Shown: piece by piece, positions 1-5,441 of the stretch
Position numbering within the stretch: the stretch's first letter is position 1
Layout of the letters: each line of letters begins with the position of its first letter
Source: SURF-24 sp964537965
Lineage (GTDB): Bacteria; Bacteroidota; Ignavibacteria; Ignavibacteriales; SURF-24
DNA length: 5,441 nucleotides
Assembly: GCA_964537965.1 (NCBI GenBank)
Contig: CAZIDB010000284.1
Coordinates: 1-5,441 of the forward strand
Reading direction: 5' to 3'
Position numbers and translations under genes: made by a program
The notes under the pieces: model-generated
What the model saw: the letters and a program-made list of their open reading frames with translations, nothing else
Told to the model about the DNA's origin: nothing
The model's database searches: none

Positions 1-94
1 TCAGTATATTAACCCCATACTCTTCTGCTCCTATCTTAAAGCTTACTAACTGCAATAATCCCGTGGTTTCCTGTTTCGTTATTACCTGTTCCAT
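1..94 (-). CDS. cheW: CheW-domain chemotaxis coupling protein, N-terminal fragment
   Basis: Only the first 31 codons are present; the gene runs off the left edge. The reverse-strand reading starts at ATG (94..92) and gives MEQVITKQETTGLLQLVSFK, followed by IGAEEYGVNIL. The LQLVSFKIG-EEYGVNIL pattern is the opening beta-strand pair of the CheW fold, after a short polar tail. In the family, CheW is a small cytoplasmic adaptor that couples chemoreceptors to the kinase CheA in the signalling array. The start is well supported by an AAGGAG Shine-Dalgarno five bases upstream and by a sigma-28-like promoter just beyond it. The gene is divergent from the large histidine kinase and on the same strand as the chemoreceptor at the other end of the window. 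A CheV-type protein (CheW plus receiver) cannot be excluded because the C-terminus is missing, but plain CheW is more likely. Confidence 0.88.
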   Translation of the reverse strand, partial: MEQVITKQETTGLLQLVSFKIGAEEYGVNIL

Positions 95-99
95 TTTTG

Positions 100-105
100 C
101 TCCTT
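100..105 (-). promoter_or_regulatory. Shine-Dalgarno of cheW
   Basis: The minus strand reads AAGGAG, then CAAAA, then ATG. This is a near-perfect anti-16S match at five-base spacing and fixes the cheW start at position 94. Confidence 0.85.
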
Positions 106-119
106 CATTTCCTTTATTA

Positions 120-145
120 TTATCGGAGTTTGGATGTTCTTTTTA
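120..145 (-). promoter_or_regulatory. Sigma-28 (FliA/SigD)-type promoter of cheW
   Basis: Read on the minus strand, TAAA (145..142) is followed after 14 bases by TCCGATAA (127..120). The known sigma-28 consensus is TAAA, about 15 bases, GCCGATAA, so the -10 element matches at seven of eight positions and the -35 core matches fully. The spacer is one base short of the commonest length. Transcription would start near 113-114, leaving a leader of about 20 bases that just contains the cheW Shine-Dalgarno. Function and position agree, since sigma-28 classically drives late flagellar and chemotaxis genes. No experimental support is available, and a one-base-short spacer or a chance match in AT-rich DNA is possible. 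Confidence 0.6.
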
Positions 146-289
146 TAGGGTGACGAACAGAGAAGATTGAATTATTCGTTTTATCGAACCAAATCAAATA
201 TTCTAATTTAAATTATAAAGAGAGGAAAGTATTACACATTTTCAACTGGAGTAATTGAAACATTATGTTTGTTGATATTCTCTAAAAGT

Positions 290-396
290 GAAAAATATGT
301 TTTACCACGTGAGCAAATAAAATTTAATATTCATCATTTTTAAGTAAAGATTTCTTAGATTTATATTAAATTCATTTTGAGAAAAATATTGTTTAC
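290..396 (+). repeat. Imperfect direct repeat pair (290-305 and 381-396)
   Basis: Two 16-base copies, GAAAAATATGTTTTAC and GAAAAATATTGTTTAC, start 91 bases apart in the kinase leader and differ only at two adjacent positions in the middle. The second copy runs into the inverted repeat at 391-407. They could be paired binding sites for a regulator of the kinase gene. AT-rich background makes a chance similarity quite possible. Confidence 0.3.
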
Positions 397-407
397 TCCA
401 GGTAAAC
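391..407. promoter_or_regulatory. Inverted repeat, possible operator upstream of the kinase
   Basis: GTTTAC and GTAAAC form a perfect 6-bp inverted repeat around a 5-base centre (TCCAG), ending 27 bases before the kinase ATG. The size and symmetry suit a dimeric DNA-binding regulator. It could also form a short hairpin in the leader, though a 6-bp AT-rich stem without a T-tract is a poor terminator. The binding protein is unknown. Confidence 0.4.
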
Positions 408-420
408 GTTAACGATATTT

Positions 421-426
421 AAAAGG
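421..426 (+). promoter_or_regulatory. Weak Shine-Dalgarno of the kinase gene
   Basis: AAAAGG lies eight bases before the ATG at 435. It is a partial match only, but well spaced. The start is also supported by the protein: the first transmembrane segment begins within the first few residues, as in LytS-type input domains, so a later start would remove it. Confidence 0.5.
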
Positions 427-434
427 CTAATTCT

Positions 435-3400
435 ATGATTATAATTGAATTAATCTATAACCTTTCCATTTTAATCTCGTTTAGTATTATCTCCGGTTTT
501 ATAGATAAAAGATGGGAAAGACAAACCATAACAGGAAAAATCTTACAGGGATTTTTATTCGGTATAACTTCAATAATCGGAATGATGAATCCTTTCATTC
601 TGACCAGTGGAATTATCTTTGACGGCAGATCTATAGTAATAAGTTTATGTGCTTTATTTTTTGGCCCGTTAAGCGGAGGAATCGCTTCTGTAATGGCAGT
701 ATTCTACCGGATGCATATTGGTGGTGGTGGAACGCTAATGGGAACACTGGTTATCCTTTCTTCATTTATACTCGGTTATCTTTTTCACTTAAAAAGAAAA
801 GCAAACCCTGCCTCAGCTTTAAGTATAATTAACTTATATGTATTTGGCCTTCTGGTTCACATTATGATGATGGTATTTGTATTAAGTCTGCCCGCCAAGA
901 ATATACTTGAGACTTACCATGTAGTCACCTTTACGGTTTTAGGAATTTACCCGATAGTAACTATTCTTATCGGAAAGATTTTAAAAGACCAGGAGGACAA
1001 TGCAAGTTACATTGATGAGTTGTCCAAAAAGGAATCCTTATTCCGTGTTACTTTATACAGCATTGGAGATGCCGTTATAACAACGGATACTCGGGGAAGA
1101 ATTAAACATATGAATTTTATAGCGGAGCAATTGATTGGCTGGAAAGAAAATGAGGTTAGAGATAAAGGAATTGAAGAGGCATTCAAATTAATTAATGAAG
1201 AAAGTCGCGATGAAATTAAAAATCCGATTTACAAAGTACTGAAAGAGAAAAATATAATCGGAGTTGCAAACAATACCTTGCTGATCTCAAGAGATGGCAG
1301 TGAAATTCCAATTGCAGACAGTGCCGCACCAATAAAAGACGAATCCGAAAAAATCATTGGTGTTGTACTGGTATTTAGAAATCAAAGCGAGGAACGAAGT
1401 AAACAAAAAATATTGACGGAAAGTGAACAGAGATTCAGCATATTCATGAATAACTTACCGGGAAGTGTACTCATAAAAGATCAGGAACTTAGACCCATTT
1501 ATGCGAACCAAAAATTCAAAGAATTATTTCCATATGAACAATGGAAAAACAAACGCCCCCGTGAAGTTTTTCCTTCCGAGATTGCCGAAGAGATGATTAA
1601 GTACGATTTAATAGCATTAAATGAAGGATATGTCCATTACGAGGAAACCTGGAAAGATGTAAATGGAAAGGAACATGTGTTGGATACGCATAAATTCCGG
1701 ATTGAGTTGCCTGAAACAAAAGCAAATGTGGGCGCCATTATAGTGGATATTACTGAACGTAAACTCGCAGAAGAAAAACTTCGCAATAACGAATCACGTA
1801 TGCGCTTGATTGTTGAAGGTACTCCATATCTTTTCTTTTACACCCAGAATGTTGATGCAAAAGTAACTTATATCTCTCCTTCTGTAGAAAAAATAACCGG
1901 CTACAGTGTTAATGATTGGCTTAACCAGTCACATTGGTTCGTAACAAATAATCCAATAAATGAACTTGCCAGAGAAATGACGCATGCACATCTGCGCGGT
2001 GAAATTACAAACAGTTCAATTTTAGTGGAAGTGGAACACGCAGATAAATATCCGATACTTCTTGAAATATTTGAAAGCCCTATCTTCGCCGATGGAAAAG
2101 TAGTTGGATTGCAAGGCGTTGCCCACGATATAACGCTTCAAAAAAAGACTGAACAAGCCCTGCGAGAAAGTGAGGAAAAGTACCGGCTTATTTCCAGTGT
2201 TGCTTCCGATTATATGTTTACATCTTACCTGCGGGAAGATGGAAGTTCAGAATTAACCTGGGTTGGCGGCGCATTTGAAAAAATTACAGGATATACTTTA
2301 CAGGAATATCTTGCTGCCGGAGGATGGAGTGCAAGGCTTCATCCCGATGATGTTTCAAAAGATACAAAAGACATGCGACAGTTAGGTGAAAACAAACAGA
2401 TAGAAACTGAAATAAGAACTATTGCAAGAAACGGAAATATCATTTGGGTTAGAGTTTTTGCACACCCAATCTGGGACGCTGAAAAGAATAAACTTATCGG
2501 AATATATGGAGCAGTTCAGAATATAACCGAACGTAAAAAAGCTGAAGAAGTTCTTAAGGAAAGCGAGGAAAAATTTCATTCGCTGTTTGAAAATAGCCCT
2601 AACGCCATTTTTATTTCGGACCCCGAAACATTAACGATACTGGACTGCAATATAAATGCTTGCAGGATGAACGGATATGAACAAAACGAGTTAATCGGCA
2701 AGAGTTTGAACATACTGCACCCGGATGAAATTGCAAGGACTCTTATTGATCCCGAACTACATCAAAAACAAATAAAACAACTGTGGCAATACCAGATAGT
2801 TACTGTTGAAACAAAGCATAAACGTAAAGATGGAACAGTATTCCCAATTGAAACTTCTTATTCACTAATTACTATAGGAGGTAAAAAGTTAACAATGGGA
2901 ATAGATAGGGATATTACAGAAAGGAAACTTGCCGAAAACAAACTAAAGGAAAGCGAGGAACGCTATCGCCTGCTTGTAAATCATTCTCCTGACGCAATAG
3001 GTGTTTATGTTGAAAATAAAATTGTATTTGTTAATGACGCGGCAGTAAAACTGTTGGGCGCCAAGTCAAAAGAAGAAATTCTTGGACAGTCTCCGATGAG
3101 CTTTGTCCACCCAGACTCAAGAGATTTGGTTTTAGAGCGCTCACAAAGAATGATGAAAGGAGAATTTGTACCGGTCGCCGAAGAAAAGTTTATTCAGTTT
3201 AATGGCAACATAATTGATGTTGAAGTTGCCGCTATGCCGCTATATTACAACAATAAAAGAGCGGTTCAACTTGTAATACGGAATATTACAGAAAGAAAAA
3301 AAGTTGAGGAAGAGCTTAAGGCAAGTGAAGAAAGATACCGCAACCTGTTCAATAATCACTCAGCAATAAAATTATTAATTGATATTGAAACCGGAAGTAT

Positions 3401-5198
3401 TATTGATGCAAACAAAGCCGCGGTTAATTTCTACGGCTGGCCGCTGGATAAATTAAAACAGATGACGATACAACGTATTAACACTTTACCCTCAAAAGAA
3501 ATTGAAGCCAAAATGGGGAAAGTCTCAAGGAACGAGGCAACTCATTTTGAATTCAAGCACAAACTGGCAAACGGGACAATAAGAGACGTGGAAGTATTCA
3601 GCAGTAAAATTGATGTAAAAGGGAAATGGCTGCTTCACTCAATTATTCATGATATAACTGAAAAGAAAAAAGTTGAAAAACAAATAATACTTATGAGCAG
3701 GTCAATTGAACAAAGCCCTGTTACAATAACGATAACTAATCCAACAGGTGATATTCAATATGTAAATCCGAAATTCACGGAAACTAGTGGTTATACTTCC
3801 GAAGAAGTAATGGGTAAAAATATAAGACTCGTAAAATCCGGCAAGCATACAAGGGAGTTCTATAAAGATTTGTGGGAAACAATTTTAGCAGGTAAAAACT
3901 GGAAAGGAGAAATAAATAACAAAAGAAAAAATGGCGATCTTTACTGGGAGAATGTAATCATTTCTCCGATAATTGATGCTACGGGTAGCATTACTCATTT
4001 TATTGCGGTTAAAGAAGATATTACCGAAAAGAAAAAAATGATTGAAGATCTTATACTTGCAAAAGATAAAGCCGAAGAAATGAACAAGATAAAATCAAAC
4101 TTCTTTGCAAATATGAGTCACGAACTGCGTACACCCTTAAACGGAATACTTGGTTTTTCAAGTCTGCTGCAGGATGAATTATCGGATAACCCGGAATTAG
4201 CATTTATGGCAGATGCTATACACCGCAGCGGGAACAGGTTACTTCATACATTAAATATGATACTTAATATTTCAAAACTGGAAGCAGAAAAAATTGATAT
4301 TAAATTAAAGGAGTATAATATTATTCCAATAATCACAGAAGCGATTAATCTTTTTATTCCAACAGCGATTAAGAAAAATCTGCAGCTACAGCTTGTTACG
4401 GAATTAAATAAGTGTCTTTGTATTATTGATGAAAGTTTGTTTACCGGCATTATTACTAATCTTATAAACAATGCTATTAAGTATACTGATGAGGGAAGTG
4501 TTCTTATAAATGTTTATTCAAAAAGTAACAGAGCTGTTATTGAGGTTATCGATACAGGAATAGGAATTCCCGAGGAGAAACAAAAGGTAATTTGGGAAGA
4601 ATTCAGGCAAGTAAGTGAAGGTATTAATAGAAACTTTGAAGGAACAGGATTGGGTTTAACAATTGCAAAGAAATATACCGAGTTGTTAAAAGGGACGATT
4701 TCCGTTAGAAGTGAAGTTGGCTATGGTTCAACTTTCGCAGTTGAATTTTTCCTGTCGAACGGCAGCGATGAACAACCCGGGATTTATATTAATAACAACA
4801 ATTCAACAACAATTGAAAAAACAATTTCCAGGAATAAAATACTTTATGTTGAAGATGATTTCGATACAATAAAAATCGTGTCAATACTGTTAAAGGATTT
4901 CTACCAGCTTGATACTGCATGCGATGCTGAAACCGCATTGGAAAAAATCAAAGGCAATAATTATGATGCCGTCTTAATGGATATTAATCTGGGCCGTGGC
5001 ATTGATGGAGTTCAGCTTACAAAACTTATACGTGATATTCCCGGTTATAAGGATATACCGGTTATTGCGCTAACTGCATTTGCAATGGAGGGGGATAAGG
5101 AAGAATTTTTATCAAAAGGATTAACACATTATATCAGCAAGCCATTTACAAGAGAAGAAATTTTATCTCTTCTTGAAAGTATTTTAAATAACCCATAG
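435..5198 (+). CDS. Membrane hybrid sensor histidine kinase: LytS-type 5TM input, eight PAS domains, HisKA, HATPase_c, receiver
   Basis: This 1587-residue hybrid kinase autophosphorylates a histidine and passes phosphate to its own receiver. Residues 1-185 form five or six hydrophobic segments of the 5TM-5TMR_LYT family, with DGR at 63-65, GPLSGGIAS at 77-85, YR at 91-92 and GGGG at 96-99. Eight PAS domains follow at about 203-320, 335-445, 456-570, 583-700, 714-830, 844-955, 968-1078 and 1087-1198, joined by DITERKKAEE..SEERYR-type helical linkers. PAS4 looks PAS_3-like (WSARLHPDD). HisKA carries H1229 in SHELRTPLNG. HATPase_c has the N-box NLINNAIKY (N1346), G1 box DTGIGI from D1373, F-box WEEF 1387-1390 and G2 box GTGLGL from G1403. 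The receiver has acid pair D1474/D1475, acceptor D1516, T1547 and K1569-P1570. No frameshift, HPt or DNA-binding domain is visible. The ligand and phosphorelay partner are unknown; flanking chemotaxis genes hint at a behavioural or energy-sensing role. The architecture is certain, the physiological role is not. Confidence 0.96.
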   Translation: MIIIELIYNLSILISFSIISGFIDKRWERQTITGKILQGFLFGITSIIGMMNPFILTSGIIFDGRSIVISLCALFFGPLSGGIASVMAVFYRMHIGGGGTLMGTLVILSSFILGYLFHLKRKANPASALSIINLYVFGLLVHIMMMVFVLSLPAKNILETYHVVTFTVLGIYPIVTILIGKILKDQEDNASYIDELSKKESLFRVTLYSIGDAVITTDTRGRIKHMNFIAEQLIGWKENEVRDKGIEEAFKLINEESRDEIKNPIYKVLKEKNIIGVANNTLLISRDGSEIPIADSAAPIKDESEKIIGVVLVFRNQSEERSKQKILTESEQRFSIFMNNLPGSVLIKDQELRPIYANQKFKELFPYEQWKNKRPREVFPSEIAEEMIKYDLIALNEGYVHYEETWKDVNGKEHVLDTHKFRIELPETKANVGAIIVDITERKLAEEKLRNNESRMRLIVEGTPYLFFYTQNVDAKVTYISPSVEKITGYSVNDWLNQSHWFVTNNPINELAREMTHAHLRGEITNSSILVEVEHADKYPILLEIFESPIFADGKVVGLQGVAHDITLQKKTEQALRESEEKYRLISSVASDYMFTSYLREDGSSELTWVGGAFEKITGYTLQEYLAAGGWSARLHPDDVSKDTKDMRQLGENKQIETEIRTIARNGNIIWVRVFAHPIWDAEKNKLIGIYGAVQNITERKKAEEVLKESEEKFHSLFENSPNAIFISDPETLTILDCNINACRMNGYEQNELIGKSLNILHPDEIARTLIDPELHQKQIKQLWQYQIVTVETKHKRKDGTVFPIETSYSLITIGGKKLTMGIDRDITERKLAENKLKESEERYRLLVNHSPDAIGVYVENKIVFVNDAAVKLLGAKSKEEILGQSPMSFVHPDSRDLVLERSQRMMKGEFVPVAEEKFIQFNGNIIDVEVAAMPLYYNNKRAVQLVIRNITERKKVEEELKASEERYRNLFNNHSAIKLLIDIETGSIIDANKAAVNFYGWPLDKLKQMTIQRINTLPSKEIEAKMGKVSRNEATHFEFKHKLANGTIRDVEVFSSKIDVKGKWLLHSIIHDITEKKKVEKQIILMSRSIEQSPVTITITNPTGDIQYVNPKFTETSGYTSEEVMGKNIRLVKSGKHTREFYKDLWETILAGKNWKGEINNKRKNGDLYWENVIISPIIDATGSITHFIAVKEDITEKKKMIEDLILAKDKAEEMNKIKSNFFANMSHELRTPLNGILGFSSLLQDELSDNPELAFMADAIHRSGNRLLHTLNMILNISKLEAEKIDIKLKEYNIIPIITEAINLFIPTAIKKNLQLQLVTELNKCLCIIDESLFTGIITNLINNAIKYTDEGSVLINVYSKSNRAVIEVIDTGIGIPEEKQKVIWEEFRQVSEGINRNFEGTGLGLTIAKKYTELLKGTISVRSEVGYGSTFAVEFFLSNGSDEQPGIYINNNNSTTIEKTISRNKILYVEDDFDTIKIVSILLKDFYQLDTACDAETALEKIKGNNYDAVLMDINLGRGIDGVQLTKLIRDIPGYKDIPVIALTAFAMEGDKEEFLSKGLTHYISKPFTREEILSLLESILNNP
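1041..4034 (+). repeat. Array of eight PAS domains within the kinase
   Basis: The linker signature closing each PAS domain recurs at a regular interval. It sits at residues 316 (RNQSEER), 438 (DITERK), 565 (DITLQKK), 696 (NITERKK), 826 (DITERK), 950 (NITERKK), 1073 (DITEKKK) and 1195 (DITEKKK), a spacing of 122-131 residues. The PAS cores differ strongly from each other, so this is an old or mosaic array rather than a recent tandem duplication. The linkers are closer: the 15 bases AAGGAAAGCGAGGAA are identical at 2556-2570 and 2946-2960. PAS modules in general bind cofactors or small ligands, or serve as dimerisation and signal-relay modules; no cofactor can be assigned with certainty here. 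Confidence 0.85.
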
Positions 5199-5250
5199 TT
5201 ATCACGCTTTTTTCAGGAAATGTTTTATTTAAAGTTGGTGGTTGAAATAA

Positions 5251-5282
5251 AAAGCTCTGCTAATGCAGGGCTTTCTTTTTTT
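5251..5282 (+). terminator. Rho-independent terminator after the kinase gene
   Basis: A 10-bp stem (5251-5260 with 5265-5274) has a TAAT loop and is followed by CTTTTTTT. In the plus-strand transcript the only imperfect pair is one U-G wobble. Read on the minus strand the same position becomes a C-A mismatch, although a TTTTTATTT run follows there too. It should therefore work best for the kinase and less well for the convergent chemoreceptor gene. It lies 52 bases after the kinase stop. Confidence 0.85.
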
Positions 5283-5296
5283 CAAAATTATCCGTT

Positions 5297-5441
5297 TTAA
5301 CTCTTAAGAAATTTTTTGCCGGAAAGTTGCTTAAGTCTATTGCTATCATTTATTTTAAATTTTTCAACTATTTTCTGAAGATTGTCAGTTAACCTGTTCA
5401 GGTCTTCTGCCGCCTTTGCTATTTCCTGGGTGCCTGCTGCC
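5297..5441 (-). CDS. Methyl-accepting chemotaxis protein, C-terminal fragment
   Basis: The last 47 codons and the TAA stop (5299..5297) of a gene that enters from the right edge. The reading begins AAGTQEIAKAAEDLNRLTDN, continues LQKIVEKFKI, and ends in a basic tail finishing GKKFLKS. The EIA-AAEDLNRLT-NLQKIVEKFKI pattern matches the end of the descending helix of the chemoreceptor signalling domain, where methylation-region helices run back toward the membrane and end in a L..L/V..F motif. Chemoreceptors sense attractants or repellents and control CheA through CheW. No C-terminal CheR-docking pentapeptide of the NWETF type is present. The input domain and topology are outside the window. The gene converges on the kinase gene and is on the same strand as cheW. 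Another coiled-coil protein is possible but less likely given the nearby cheW. Confidence 0.8.
   Translation of the reverse strand, partial: AAGTQEIAKAAEDLNRLTDNLQKIVEKFKINDSNRLKQLSGKKFLKS

Larger units (their letters stand above)
106..434. other. Divergent intergenic region between cheW and the kinase gene
   Basis: This AT-rich stretch of about 330 bases has no convincing open reading frame or RNA gene. It holds the sigma-28-like cheW promoter at its left end. Small palindromes in the middle are TAATTTAAATTA at 204-215 and CACGTG at 306-311. Toward the kinase there is a duplicated GAAAAATAT..TTTAC motif (290-305 and 381-396), the inverted repeat at 391-407 and the kinase ribosome binding site. 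I could not identify a convincing vegetative promoter for the kinase. No clear Bacteroidota-type TTTG/TAnnTTTG pair was found, and the sigma-70-like candidates are weak. Confidence 0.6.

Noticed and set aside
301..330. Possible sigma-70 promoter for the kinase (TTTACC, then TTTAAT/TAATAT)
   Set aside because: Both hexamers are weak matches in very AT-rich DNA and several equally poor alternatives exist, so no promoter for the kinase is called.
411..418. AACGATAT as a sigma-28 -10 element for the kinase
   Set aside because: Only six of eight positions match, no TAAA lies at the right distance upstream, and the start site would fall about 10 bases from the ATG, on top of the ribosome binding site.
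647..832. 61-codon + strand open frame inside the kinase gene
   Set aside because: It lies wholly within the membrane-domain coding region in another frame, has low-complexity runs (WWWW, KKK) and no family resemblance; it is a shadow of the real gene.
2382..2579. 65-codon minus-strand open frame
   Set aside because: Antisense to PAS4/PAS5 coding sequence, rich in Phe and Ser as expected from reverse reading of AAA/GAA codons, with no recognisable motif.
3777..3860. LOV photosensor possibility in PAS8
   Set aside because: The region reads GKNIRLVKSGKHT and lacks the conserved cysteine of the LOV GRNCRFLQ motif, so blue-light photochemistry is not supported.
4244..4471. 75-codon minus-strand open frame
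   Set aside because: Antisense to the HisKA/HATPase_c region; the hydrophobic look comes from reverse reading of AT-rich codons, and no supporting ribosome site or homology was recognised.

Overview
The window holds one complete gene and the ends of two others. The complete gene (435..5198, + strand) encodes a 1587-residue membrane-bound hybrid sensor histidine kinase. Its architecture is a LytS-type multi-pass membrane input domain, eight consecutive PAS domains, a HisKA dimerisation/phosphoacceptor domain, a HATPase_c catalytic domain and a C-terminal receiver domain. All catalytic and phosphoacceptor residues are intact.

Both flanking genes lie on the minus strand and belong to chemotaxis. 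At the left edge (1..94) are the first 31 codons of a CheW-domain protein, with a strong Shine-Dalgarno and a good match to a sigma-28 (FliA/SigD-type) promoter just upstream. At the right edge (5297..5441) are the last 47 codons of a methyl-accepting chemotaxis protein. The kinase gene therefore sits in opposite orientation between a chemoreceptor and a coupling protein. It is divergent from cheW across about 340 bp and convergent with the receptor gene across 98 bp that carries a rho-independent terminator.

The likely picture is a flagellated, chemotactic, AT-rich bacterium with large multi-PAS kinases. The Ignavibacteriota/Bacteroidota-Chlorobiota group fits by style (low GC, DITERKKAEE/SEERYR linkers, LytS-type input), but this is an impression and cannot be proven from the window. 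CheW and the receptor would be parts of a CheA signalling array. The kinase may read redox, energy or small-molecule cues through its membrane and PAS modules, and pass phosphate through its own receiver to a partner outside the window. A direct link between the kinase and the chemotaxis array is only suggested by position.

No mobile element, CRISPR array, tRNA or rRNA was seen. The most notable non-coding signals are the sigma-28-like promoter of cheW, a perfect 6-bp inverted repeat about 28 bp before the kinase start, and a duplicated 16-bp motif in the same leader.
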